The notes beneath the pieces are model-generated. The model saw nothing but the letters and a program-made list of their open reading frames with translations, searched no databases and was not told the DNA's origin. Below are positions 1 to 12,313 of a stretch of DNA of 64,000 nt, in pieces. Both the position numbers and the translations under genes were made by a program. Numbering within the stretch: the stretch's first letter is position 1; every line of letters begins with the position of its first letter. This DNA comes from Annona cherimola (taxonomy: Eukaryota; Streptophyta; Magnoliopsida; Magnoliales; Annonaceae): positions 36,876,012-36,940,011 of the forward strand of contig CM059971.1 in NCBI GenBank assembly GCA_030490835.1, written 5' to 3'.

Positions 1-1249
1 TTTTTCTCATTGTTGTTAGCTGTGTAAGCCCTTACGGCTTATGTTTGGTGTACCGATGTAGTAAGTTGTTCCTAGTATTGATGTCCAAGAGAGTTGCCCA
101 ATATGTTTATTATAAGTGTGGGGGTGTATGTTGTTGCTTATTTTTGTTAGTTTACAGATAATACAAGTAATATAGAAAGATGACCATTCCTTGGAGAATT
201 GTGTTAAATACCAAACTATAATAATTTTGATTATCTAGATTAGATCAAAAAAAGAAAATTAAATATCTAAGTTATGAAAACTAGGTCTAAATCACTAATA
301 AAAGTTTCTACCAACATATGAAAGATGCCTAGGGTAGGTGGTTCACACCTTAACTCTCTATGATCTTTAATTGATTATTTATTTATAAAGAAATTGTATA
401 ATAAAATAAAATAATTTTTAGTTAGCCTAACATCCTCTTTCAAGGCACAAAAATATTCTTTAACAAAGTTAAAACTTATTTTCATGGTGTTAAATTGATT
501 AAAATCCATTGAAATCAATAATTATTCCTTTAGTCAATATATTGTGTCATGCTAAGTGCATTACCAATTCATAAAGCAGGTATCAAACATACAAGACATT
601 AAATTAAGGAAAAATATCTTAAATCATTGAATTAAGTTAAATCATAATCACAACTCATTGAATTGCTACATTTCTATTAAACAAAAAATTGTCTTAACAT
701 TATTTTAATGAAACCAAAAGACTTACACGAAACCACCCTATTCAATAAACAATCAATAATATACATTCTCCAAAATCTTAAATCTAACTTAGAATCCTAT
801 GTAGCAAGTTGACTTATTGATTGTTAAATTTCGTAGAAAGTTGGAGCTAAAGTTTTTATTTTTAAAAAGTGGTGGTATAAAAAAAGATTTACTTTTCATT
901 TTGTAAATGCACCCCACATCCCTAATTAGTGTCATAGCCCTTTCTTTCCACTTCCTTCCCTTTCCATAATGGATTTCTATTTCTTTCTATTTCCTTCCTA
1001 TGAATATGAGATTATAATTTATGACAATCCCATTTAAGTTCTAATGATTACAATCTAATTGAAATATGAAAGAGAAAAATAACGTGCTTTATACAAATGT
1101 GAAGTGTATGAATGAAGTTAACGAGGAAATGAAAGTTATAAATAATGAATGCAAGTAAAATAGAGAAATTAGAGAAGCAAAGTCAAAAGTATAAAGCCAC
1201 CATCAACATGGCATCAAGCTCAAGAAAGAACTAAGATTTGAGTAATAAA
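1..1249. other. AT-rich intergenic DNA, nothing recognised
   Basis: No open reading frame, RNA gene or repeat with clear ends could be supported here. The stretch is AT-rich and low in coding signal on both strands. Confidence 0.5.
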
Positions 1250-2884
1250 TTTGAAATAAATCTCATCTATTAAATTAATCTCATGACGTTGATCCTAGTA
1301 GTCACATCAATCTCAAGTGTACCAGGAAACTAAATCAAAAGGGATATAAAGTGCGACATCGACCTCAGGAGTGAGACTGATTCCATGACATTAATTTCCA
1401 AAGTGAGCTAAATTTGAAAGCATGCTAGGTTGCTACATCAAGTTCAAACTCAAGGCCAAATGATTTTAACTTCAATCTAGAGGTGAAGTCCAAGTTAAGT
1501 TGAAATTGGTTTCACATCAATTTGGGAATAGCCACTGGAAAAATAATTCAGTTCAAGAAATTTAAGTTCAAGCTATATCAATTTCGTGTTGAGGTTTTGA
1601 AGTCAAGTTAATCCCAAGTCGATTTCACATCTACTTTGCAATGAAGAAGTAAACAAGTTGAAAGGTAGAATCTACATGTTTTTAAGTCGAAGTCTAATAT
1701 TGATTTCAAGGGTAAAATCAATCTCACGAGTGAGATTGATCTCATGACATCGATATAGCAAGTAAGATGGATTTCAAGAGGCGGCAGAGATCTACATGCT
1801 AAGTAACTTCAAATGTGAAATCAATGAAATCAATCTCAATTGTGAGATCGATCTCATCACGTTAATTTGGAAAATAAAATAGATCTTAGAAAGTGACACA
1901 AAGGAATTTCAAGAGTGACATCGATCTCTAAAGTGAAAGAGATAGATTTCAAATTGTGTAAAGCTTCAACAACTAGAGGAAAATAACATTGAAATGAATC
2001 TCAATATCGAGATCAATTTCACAAAATCAATCTTGAAGCTTGCCAAGAGACAAATTTAAAAAAATATAGCTATTGAAACTTAAGGATTGAAAGTGAGATC
2101 AATGTTGACATTGATTTTAGTGAGATTGCAAGTGAAATTGACAATAAAAGTGGTCTTAACGCCAATGGTTCAATAAATTTGAATGTAGGCACATTAAATG
2201 CGTGTCATTTTCCTTACAACAACGCCAAACTCCCTCAAAGCATAAATTGCATGAGTTAATGAGTAGGAAGGTTTAGATAAAGAACTTATTAATGACTCAT
2301 CTTCCCTACATTCAAGCATTCAAGTGTTCTACTACAACTAAGAAAAACTTTGAGCATTTGTTCTTTAAGTGAAGCATTCAACTCTCATCAAAGTTTTCAG
2401 AGCTCCATCAATCTACATAATTTGTAATGTGTAGCTATTCTAAATTTTATATTTGCGTTTATCTTGGATTGGTGTTGGAGTCTAAATCTAATAATGGATT
2501 GAAGTGAACATTAGTTGGAGCGGCGCTCATCAATCACTTATCTAATTGTATTATGTCTCCAAACATTAAAATCTAGAAGAGAATTAAGGCTCTAATTTAT
2601 ATTGAGATAAAATAGTGAAACTCAAGACATAAAGAGTGTATTCTTGGAAAAGCAGAGTTCGGGAATTGCCCGAGCCACTATAAAAACCTTGTGTCTACTT
2701 TGTATGCTTGCTTTTGTGCTTTACTTATTTCTATCTTGTTGTATTGAACTGCTCTTTATCTAGCTCTATAACATTTCATCATTGGAGATTAAGTTTAACA
2801 GACATTTGAATTAAGCTGTCATAGATTTTTAATAACCCAATTCACCACTTCCTTTTTGAGTTTTTCGATTAAACCAAGACAACA
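1250..2884 (+). repeat. Old, decayed SIRE-like copia LTR with a palindrome array
   Basis: The right end matches the landmarks of the better-preserved LTRs in this window in the same order: a CATTAAATGC block (near 2190), a 'CCCGAGCCACTATAAA' block (near 2670), a 'CCAATTCACC' block (near 2840), and an end in ACAACA at 2884. The first ~700 bp form an irregular array of GAGATCGATCTC-like palindromes where the younger LTRs carry AAGTCGACTT-like palindromes. The left edge is not sharp, and no target duplication is visible. Orientation is opposite to the 45556-47307 LTR. It is probably an ancient solo LTR or LTR fragment. Confidence 0.55.
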
Positions 2885-4267
2885 CTTTGCTCTCCATAAT
2901 GAGTTTTCATTTCTTTCCATTTTATTTTCTATTCATAATGGGGAATGGGAGTTACGAAAGGAACAATGTTATATTAGTAGGGAAGGGAGGGTGGATAAGG
3001 AAGGATAGAAAGAGAAGAGAAATAGGAAACAGAGCAAGAGAGACAGAAATCTATAAGTGAAAAAGGAGAACTGAAAAGGGAGGATTAACACCACAACATG
3101 TTTCTTTAGTCAACCAGTAACTAGATGTTTGAAATTTATTTATTAAATTCTAGAATTTTATTTCCTTTATGCATAGAGTCATGGTGTGTAGTGTTTATGC
3201 GTGGGTTTGAGATTTTTGCGTATTTTTATCTTAGTGCATAAAAGTAAATAAATCCATATATATTAAATTTATTTCTTAAAGAAATGATTTGCTATAAGTG
3301 AGAGTATATCCCACAATAAGTGGAATGTCTAAGTTAGAAAGGGATAAGAGATTAAGTTTTCCCTAATCAAATATGTATTATTTTTTGAAAAGATATTTTG
3401 TTTGATTTATACATTAAAAATCAAAATTTGATTAATCAACATTTTTTTCATTATATCATGGCTTAGATAAGAATATTTCTATTATTTTCTTATTATTACT
3501 TGTGTCGGAAGGGAGTAATGGAAAATGATGATAATGAAAGTCATGATAAAGTTAGTGCCAACTATTTTCACATACCGGCACAAAATACGAAAAGAAAGGG
3601 AACATTACCACATTGGGTGTAGGATGGTTGTTTAATTACTATAAAAGATGTTTTCCAACCAGAGATACTTCAATAGTTAGATGTGTTAAATCAATATACA
3701 GAAGCGGTGGCTCAAATAATGAGGTATTTACTCCTTAAGATAGATGACACTAGAAAAGAGCAAGATAGACATGCTCAAATAATAGCCCAAGTAGGGTAAG
3801 AATAAGAGACGATTCATGGTAGTTAAAGAAACTCTACAAAGTCAATTAGGGATTAGGGGCAAATGATTAAGTCTTGTTTTACCACCAATAAAAGAGTGAA
3901 AGCTCATACAACTATACTTTAGATTTTTTAGAAAAAGAAAAGAAGGATACAATGCTTTTTCATTGCACGAATTAGACCTCCTTTACAAGAAATGATAGTA
4001 TTATAGCTGAAAATTAAATCAACGATATTGGCAAGATTTTATGATTTTTTTTGCGAGAGAAATAGATAAAAAGGTATAATTTGCAACCTTTAAAAATTGT
4101 TTATGGATGAAGAGATGTATAAAAGAGGATCTTTGAAAGTCGACATAAGAAAATTATTTGAGATAAAAGATACATGCTTTTCAAAATTCTCTCCCACTAG
4201 GTCATCTAAAAAGGCCAAGAAACTCATAAATCTATGATTGGATAATTACCTCCTCCATTTGCTGGTT
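2885..4267. other. Unresolved degenerate DNA
   Basis: There is no long frame and no recognisable domain. Between about 3490 and 4250 the sequence has a slightly more coding-like, purine-rich texture that might be a worn retroelement gag, but I could not support a specific match. Confidence 0.3.
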
Positions 4268-4517
4268 AGAGTTTGCACCTTTTATTAGTCATACCTCTTT
4301 GGCTAAGCAACTTTTTTTTAGCTAAGCTTCTATGAAGTATGCATCTTTTATTAATCATATTTCTTTGGGATATGCACTTTTGTTAGCCATGTCTTTTTGG
4401 GGCCTACATTTTTTGTTAGTCATGCCCTTGTAAGGACTACACCTTTTGTTAGTTATGTCCTTTTAAGGTTACAACTTTTGTTAGTCATGTCTCTTTAGGG
4501 TATACACCTTCTGTTAG
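4268..4517. repeat. Degenerate minisatellite, ~32-33 bp unit
   Basis: A unit built around 'TTTTGTTAGTCATGTC' followed by 'TTTAGGGTATACACC' recurs about six to seven times with changes. The best-preserved consecutive units are 32 or 33 bp long between about 4375 and 4510. The leftmost copies are more diverged and contain an insertion. Confidence 0.6.
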
Positions 4518-6181
4518 ACACAAGTTTCTCAAGTGCACTTGTAATGTTGTGGAAAAACTTTTCATGCATCTTATCATAATTTCAATGCAATAATATCATT
4601 AGTAATTGACTATTATATTTAGCTCTTTTAATAAAAAAAATTCTCTTTAAAGATATAAAATCAAGGTATAGGACATAATGCAAAATTCTTTAATACATTC
4701 CTTTTAGACTTAATTAAAAGGATTAATTGTGTCATTTAGTCTGAGTATTTATATGATGGGCAAATAAAAAGGCTTAATAGATCATGCATTTCTTTCTCAA
4801 AACCATGAATTTTAGTTGTCCCCAAATGAGCCTGAACAAAATGATATGAATGTACTCTTCCTTCATCTTTAAGAGCTGAATATTCTAATCCTCTCAACTT
4901 TCTAATGATCCTTTCATCTAACACTTTTGAGTTCTCTTTTACAGAAGATGGTGTGTTCATTTGCATTTGGGTTCTTAGCAAATGGAGGATTCATTACCAA
5001 TGGCTTGACCATGTTCAACTCTTTAGTGTTGCTACTTCATCTAAGTACCAGAGAAGCTTGAACATCAAGTCTACAAGGGTACAATGTTCTAACTAAGAAG
5101 GAGAGTTAGTTATCATTGCATGAGTTGTGGCACATCAATCGAGCCTCTCATGGTGCCAATCAATCCACTATAGTTACTTCTCAGACAATCAAATCTGTTA
5201 TCATTTCTTAGCCTACACCTAATCAATCATTCTCACATTTTAGTCATGTCTGCTTAAATATTTCAGCCCACTTCTTGGTCTAGCCTCGTTCATAAGTCTA
5301 CTTATGAGTTTATTGTGCTATAATTAGTAAAAGTTAGTTCAAGAGTATTTTACTTGTATATAGTTATAAAGTTGTGCATAACTTCATTGGAGTTTGTTAA
5401 GCCCACTACTACTATCTTGTCTTAACCTCTTAGCTAGCCTATTCTAAAGACTATTTAGCCTACTTCTCATTTTGTTCAACATGTTGCCTAGAAGCCTAAA
5501 AAGCTACATAATCCAATCACAATTGCTCAATTTGCTTACCGATTTGCTCTGTTGGCTACTCTAAGATATATATGATCTATCGTTGGTTGCCCTGATGAAA
5601 GGCCTATTATCATCCAACTTGACTTGGTCACCTTGTAGCTCATTGCTCCAAATTCAATGCATTCTACCTTTTGACATCCTATTGCAAAGGTTATGATCAC
5701 CAGTTGAATGGTGCTCGATCCAATTTGAAAACTAAAGTTCCATCCTAGCCAGATCAGTCGATAGCCATCAAAATAACTCAATAAAAGACTCAGGTCATTG
5801 TTAAAAGTTATTGAAGTTTTTCAATTAGCTCCAAAGGGGCAAAAGAGGAAGACAAATAGGGCCAATTAGGAAGACCATTCCCCATCTAAATTTGAAAGCA
5901 TCATCACCCTTAACACCAAGACTGAGATACAAGCTCTTCCTTTACAGTTAGGAATTTATAGTATACTAACATTCTTGCACAACTACTTCTCCCTTTCTCA
6001 TAATTTCTAATAACAGTTTAAAAAAACAAAAGCATAAGCAATGATATCTATTTTCTATGTCTGTGAAAGAACTTATTATTTGGAATACAATTAAACAATG
6101 AGCAAAAGTGGATTATAAATTTGCTTGAGGATATTCCACCAAATTGTTGACATCAAACATTCTACAAATTTGTTAAACTTA
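4518..6181. other. Unresolved intergenic DNA
   Basis: Only short unrelated frames are present (under 82 codons), with no domain signature. No repeat ends were identified. Confidence 0.35.
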
Positions 6182-6462
6182 GAGTGTGTTTGGGAATTGA
6201 TAGAAAATGTTAAATTAAAACTTTTCAATCTAAAACTTTTCACTCTCCAAAATTATTATATTTTTTAATTATTTTTTCGCATTTTCCTATGCAACTACCC
6301 TACTTTTCAATCATTTTTACACAACTATCGACACAACTAACCTATCTATTTTAACTATATCCTCTTTACTACTCATCATTACCCCTATCATATTGCATCA
6401 TTTGACAACTTTTATTTTCTAAAACTTTTCGTCAAAAGTTTTATTCATTACCAAACACACCC
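6182..6462. mobile_element. Tourist-like MITE (PIF/Harbinger type)
   Basis: A 281-bp element bounded by inverted ends of the GGGTGTGTTTGG/CCAAACACACCC family (left end GAGTGTGTTTGG). It is flanked by the 3-bp direct repeat TTA (6179-6181 and 6463-6465). The interior is AT-rich and matches the other copies, for example at 16274, 20961, 33592 and 33967. The TTA duplication and GGG-type ends are known features of Tourist-like MITEs mobilised by PIF/Harbinger transposases. No coding capacity. Confidence 0.85.
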
Positions 6463-7344
6463 TTAGTGACCAATTTGAAGCATTAGAAAAAGATTTTTTG
6501 CGAGTAGAAGCTAACAAGGAATGGGAGATGGTTATATTAGTGCAGTTTCCCATGTAGATTGTAGCCTTCTTCAATAAGTCAGTGCAGTTCCTCTACTTCT
6601 TTGTATGGAGATCATATTTATGGCTAAACATCGATCACATCATCTTCTTGAAAGATACAGTCTTGAGTAAGTTCATGAATTGAATTAGCAGGCCATCATT
6701 ACAGTACAAGGAGGAAATGAGCTATGAAATGATTTCTAACTGCTACACTTTGGAACTAGTGATCTATATTGGGCAAAAGAGGCGTGTGGTAGTGATTCAA
6801 CATAAGGTGAGTTAGTAGACATCATAAGGGGCAGATTTGATAGTGTGGTGAAACATGAGGATGTAAGCAGACTCCTTGATAGGATGATCAATAAAGACAG
6901 TTGTTGAGCATCTCCTCAAAGAGTTGGGGTTAGACCAACATGAGTGCTGTCAATAGAGGTGTATATCATTTGCTTAGTTTAAGAAAGATTAATTTGATTT
7001 TGATGATTAATAAGACATTGAAATATCCTAAAAAATAATCTAATAAATATGCAAAAGTATACTCAGATATTATATTTTTAATTACGTGATGAACTTGAAA
7101 TTGCAAAATAAATCAAGTTATAAGAGCTCAAGTCTATATATAACAAGTTCAGCAAAAGAAAATTTTCACCAAGTCTACCTCGCCTACGATTTTAGCGAAG
7201 TCTCACCCCTAGGTAGATTCCAACTGCAACTTGGGAGATAACAAAGGAGATAGCATGTTTCCAGTAAAGTGTTACCCTATGTCCACCTTGTCTGCGACTT
7301 CAGTGAAGTCTCACCCTAGGTTGACCTCATTTGCAAATTGGGAG
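6463..7344. other. Unresolved DNA with a worn LTR-array fragment at its right end
   Basis: No genes are supported. From about 7165 to 7330 there are repeats of the GCGACTTCAGTGAAGTC kind, each a short hairpin. They resemble the arrays in the SIRE-like LTRs elsewhere in the window. Confidence 0.4.
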
Positions 7345-9170
7345 ACAGAAAAATACACAACGAGCTTTAACAAAGTGCACAGGTCATAGATTGTAGTATA
7401 TAAAATATCGATCTCACAGAAAATTTGGAACTTAAGACATTGATTTTAAATACTTATATCAAATAACAAGTGAATAAGAAAGAGTAATTAGAAGGAAATA
7501 GAGAATCTTGAGAACGTATAACAAGGATTAGAAATTAAGAGTGAGCACCTAGGGCTTAGATTTCTATGTTTAATATCTTGATTATCGTATATTAGACTTC
7601 TACATTTCGATTCCATCACATAATGTATGAGAATCATTGCCAAAGTGTAGGCCTAAATACCAAGCTAGCATTAAATTACAAGATATTAAATTAACACACG
7701 ATATCATTCATAAATAAATCAAAATAACAATATCTGTTACATTATACGTATGCTACATCCTAAATTCTAGATTAGAGTTTAGCCTAGCATATTTATAATA
7801 AAATCTAAACACAAAATAATATTATACTCAAAGTCCATCATAAACAAAATAATTAAACTAAAAAAAAGGAAAGCTTATTGATTGGAAGCTCCGATCTCTC
7901 ACTTGTCGCCTTGTGCTCTTCACTTTCTCTTGCTCCTGGATCTTACCCCAAGCTTCAAGAACATTCTAAGATGCCTTGGGACATTCCTAACAGGTGTATA
8001 TATAGATTTCCATAGGAAACTTGCGCATAGAGTCCGTTTTACACATATTTTTACTTAGTCAGGGTCTCACACGGTTTGAACCATGTGGCACCCTGATCCA
8101 CATGGTTCAAATCATGTGGGCCTCTAAAGTGCTCGGCTTGCTTCAAAATTTTGGTATATCGTCGTCCATTTCACCTCAATTTGTGGTGAACCTTCCATGA
8201 TACGTCCTGACACATTCTAGACTACCTTAATCATCATTTTAACACTTTTAAAACCTTCAAAATCATCAAATAAAATATGATCTTGATCCTTGAGCTTTGA
8301 ATTTCTTGAAATAAATGCACCTTTCTGCGAATAAGCGGACAATCTTCAACTGCTTATAAATTTTGATCTAGGAATTATGTTCGCAGTCTTATCGCAAGTG
8401 TACGAGTCGTAAATTGTAATATATAAATTATCGATCCCTAAGGAATTTGAGACTATAAACTTTACTTTTTAAACGCTTTCTTATCGAATATGAGGAGAAT
8501 ATAGTGAATAAAATGGAATAGAAAATAGAAAAGTGAGAAAATAAAATAAAATTGAAAACTAGAACAAGTAATAGAAAACAAGGATGCGAGTATCTAGAGT
8601 CTAGAGTTTCACATGCGACTTTTACAATGGGTGGTGGTATAATTATTTAATCCGGATATTGTTTGTTAAAGGAGAACAAACTTTAATTTATTTTTGTACC
8701 TTCTCTCGAAACCTACAAGGCGTACCCTAATTTTCTTAACCACCTATTCTCATGAAATTAAGTTAATTAGAATTCATTAAGTTCTGCGACTTGTTCATGG
8801 AATTCCTCAAGGTCATCATGCCTATTCCATGGTCTTAAATTTCTAAGTTTAATATCTTGATTATCATATATTAGATTTCTACCTCTCAGTTCCATCACCT
8901 AATATACAGAATTATGCCAAAGTACGGGCCCATATACAAATCAAGCATTAAAATCATAAAATATTAAATTAACAATAATATCCATCATAAATAAATTAAA
9001 ACCACACGTCACGGAACAATTGTACACATGCTACATCCTAAACCCTAGATTTAGGGCTTAGCCGAGTATGTTTAAGTCTAAAATAAAATTCAAATTCAAA
9101 CTCATCTTAAACAATGTAATTAAAAGGGAAAAGAGATAGAAAAGCTTATTAGTTTGAAGCTCCGATTGTG
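7345..9170. repeat. Two diverged direct copies of an Athila-type LTR segment
   Basis: The segments 7350-7900 and 8385-9165 align by eye along their length. Shared blocks include a 'CAAGTG-ACGAGTCGTAAATTG' start, 'TTTAATATCTTGATTATC', 'CATGCTACATCCTAAA' and an 'AAGCTTATT-TTTGAAGCTCCGAT' end. The 'cgcaagtgtacgagtcgt' start resembles a block common in plant Athila-like LTRs. The arrangement suggests two old LTR pieces side by side on the - strand. Confidence 0.5.
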
Positions 9171-10539
9171 TATCGGTCGCTCTGCGTAACTTACCGGTCC
9201 ATCTCTTGCCCATGTTGTACGCTCGTCTTCACCTTTGCGCTCTCTCTCTCTCTCTCTCTCTCGATTCCTCTCTCTCAATCTGTTGACTAAAAATCTCCCT
9301 CAAACCTCCCCCCTCCTTTCTGCTATCCTTTTTTCTTCTGCTGCCTTGGTTGGCCCCTTTTATGATACTGAAAAATTGCGTAAGGCTGAAGAACCCTACT
9401 TCGCTGCTTAACCGCTACGCGCTTGAATGAAATTACATATGTATAGTTGGTGAATTTCTGCATCATCTGCTGGCCGGTGATTGCTAGGATTTTCTTTTAA
9501 ATTTTGGACGGCTAATGGCTTTGGGCAGTTATGATTAAACGGTGGAATGCATGTTGATTTGTGTAGGAATTTGGCTGTCGTGGACAGCTTGGATTTGCAT
9601 GTGATGGATGGCTAAGGCGGTGCAATTAAGAAAATCTGGATGGCCAGATTTGCTGGAATTTTTGGACCCGCTGATTTTGCTAATTAAATGAACGGTCGGC
9701 TGATTTGATTTAAAATTGGACGGCTTGATGCATTGGGCTGTCGTCTTTGCTGCTTAACGGTGGCTGGTTGAACGGCTCAGATTGACATATTGATGAACGG
9801 CCTTAGATGAATGGAGAGGGGCTGGATGTACGACCAGATTTAATATGGACGGTCTGGATTAATAGCTGCTGAATTCGACGACTTGAATTTTAAGGTGGAC
9901 CCCACTGCAATGGGTGGCGTGGATGAGTTTGATTTGGCAGTGGTAACTTCCTGCAAAATATAATTTTAATTATTAAATCTTAATAAACTTTTACTCAAGT
10001 AAAAAAATAAATATTTAATATCCAATTTCTGCAAATACATATTTAATATCAAACTATTTGATTTAATAGCAACAAATAAAAATATAATTTCAAGCTAAAG
10101 ATCATAAAAATTATTTAAATTACTTGAAATTAATATTTAATTTCTAAATGTTGCAAATATATATTTTAACACAATTTCTACGTTAAACTCAAATAATTAC
10201 TGTCAAAATTAATATAAAATGCCAACAAAATAGATAATTAATGACATGTTATCGAGTTACTGGAGTCATAACATATCGACGGAAAGCATTTTTCGAGCCT
10301 ATCAACATGGTAACTTAGGCAAGCCCTGTTGAGCTCATTTTCGATGTCGAAATTCACTGTTTCTGTATGATTCGGGGCCCTAAAATTGCATATACTATTC
10401 TGTTTTACACAAATTAATCGAATAGTGAGTGTTTTCACATAATTAAGATAAATCAATCGATATTTAACTCAAATCATCTCAATCACTCACATTCTTATCC
10501 AATTATCATACAAAATAAATAATATAAAAATGACTTATC
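9171..10539 (-). repeat. Remainder of an Athila-like LTR, with an 'ACGGC'-rich patch
   Basis: This continues from the diverged LTR copy on its left up to the SIRE-like solo LTR insertion point. Reading the - strand from the insertion point leftward gives TGATAAGTCA, a plausible LTR start. From about 9500 to 9900 the sequence has many short ACGGC/GGATGGC-type motifs spaced irregularly. No gene is supported. Confidence 0.4.
9239..9262. repeat. (CT)n microsatellite
   Basis: An uninterrupted run of about twelve CT dinucleotides, followed by a second short CT run. Confidence 0.9.
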
Positions 10540-12308
10540 TGTTGGTCCCGAGTTGATGGCAATTACCCAAGAGGGGAGGGGTGAATTGGGTATTTAAAAA
10601 TTTAAACTTCAATTAGAGACTTTACCCCGGTTTAGTTTAATCCCCTTTAATAAGACAAATGGAAAGCAATAAGATAATGAAAGCGGAAATGAAAAACAGT
10701 AGACAAGATTTATAGTGGTTCGGGCAACCTTCCCTACTCCACTCTTCCAAGCTCACACTCCTTGTGACTTGGGTTCCACTATGTATTCCGCGAATACAAC
10801 TAGAGCCTCCGCTTTCTTCTAGATTCTAGCTCTAGGGGGCATATACAACCAGAGCTTCCGCTCTCTTCTAGATTCTAGCTCTAGGAGACGTATACAACAC
10901 ACAACACAAGTAGGTGACGAGTTCCAACTCCAATCACAACGCTACTTTGCTATAACTCGGTTTGAAATACCAAAATCAAACCAACACCGAAAACCAAATA
11001 ATAAGACGAAATTAAAGAAATCTACACTTTACAGATTTTTGCAGCAAGTTTCAGCTCGAGAAAGAATTCGTAGAAGCAACCAATCTATCTGCGTTGAAGC
11101 AAACAACAAGTTGAAGCTTGTTCTTCCTTTGAACGTATATAGATCACTCAAATATAGAAGAAAGTGGAATATAAGTCTTAGAAGCACTTCTTTCCTCTTG
11201 TTAAGCTCTATCTTGTATCTTTTCACGTTTGCTTGAGTGTCTATATATAGAATAGGGAGAATTTTGAACGTTATAGAGTTAATTGGCGCATAATAAATGT
11301 TCCAACGTTCAAAAATTCGATCGTTATTCCTCCAAGTAGCAGATGTAGTCGACTTCGTGTGCGACTTCGCCCAAGTCGCATGCTGGAGTCGACTTCGGGT
11401 GCGACTTCGGCTGTGCTCTGCTTGTTCAAGTTCTTCCTCGAGTCGACTTGGCCTTGGACTTGACCCAAGTCGCATATGGAGTCGACTTCAGGTGCGACTT
11501 CAGATTCTTCCAATTCTCAAGTCTATCTTTTTGGTCGACTTGGTTTGGGACTTGACCCAAGTCGATGCTGGAGTCGACTTTGTTTGCGACTTGGCCTTCT
11601 TAACTTGCCAAGTGAGCTTAAACTCTTTTGAAATGACTTTATATGCTTGTTCTTCTTTATATTAATTGTTCTACCATTATTTTTATTATTTTTATTACTT
11701 AAAACTCAGTATATTCATCCTTGCTTTACGCTCTATGTCTTGAATCTCGAGTCCTTGAGTCTTAGAGTGCATGAAAGAAATCCAATTGTGTGATCTTGAT
11801 CCTCTATGATGAATACATCCAACTTTGCTTGCTTTGGACTTGATTTAATCTTCATTTGTTCCAAGTCGAGTGTTTGAGTCGACTTGGTCTTCAACTTGAC
11901 TCAAGTTTGGCCTCAAGTCGACTTGGCCTGCGACTTAACCTTTGAAATTCTGCCCTGTCAGTTTGAAGTCGATGCTAGAGTCGACTTGGCCCGCGACTTC
12001 GCCCAAGTCGCATGTGGAGTCGACTTCATGTGCGACTTCGGCAACTCTTGTCCCCAATTTCAATGCTGGACAAAAATGAGGCTTTGAAGTCGCTGCTGGA
12101 GTCGATTTGGCCTGCGACTTCGCTTAAGTTGATGTCTGAGTCGACTTAGGAATCGACTTAGCCTGTCATGCTTTATATTTTTCATTTTTATAACCTTAAT
12201 CATTTCACAAAACACATTAGTAGTTAAAACATACTCAAATTGAGTAGTTAATCATCAAAACATATACTTTGAGTATTTTGCATTTGATTTCAACAATTGT
12301 TTCCAACA
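10540..12308 (-). mobile_element. SIRE-like copia solo LTR with perfect TSD
   Basis: A 1769-bp LTR running from TGTTGG to CCAACA, flanked by the identical 5-bp repeat TTATC (10535-10539 and 12309-12313). That is the mark of an insertion reduced to one LTR by recombination between its two LTRs. It is homologous to the copia LTRs at 45556 and 57685, including the first ~100 bp, the array of AAGTCGACTT palindromes (about 11343-12160) and the 'TGTCATGCTT' end region. Rejoining the flanks would place the target just inside the end of an Athila-like LTR next to its polypurine-type tract. Several overlapping frames across the array exist only because the repeat unit is a multiple of three. Confidence 0.88.
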
Positions 12309-12313
12309 TTATC

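Noticed and set aside
4268..4517. The ~33-bp tandem repeat as a CRISPR-like array
   Set aside because: Units are contiguous and degenerate with no unique spacers, and the genome is eukaryotic.
11029..12087. Overlapping frames of 60-150 codons on both strands across the copia LTR array, also at 46184-47154 and 58303-59115
   Set aside because: They arise because the 39-bp repeat unit is a multiple of three. The peptides repeat and change frame between copies, and no domain is present.
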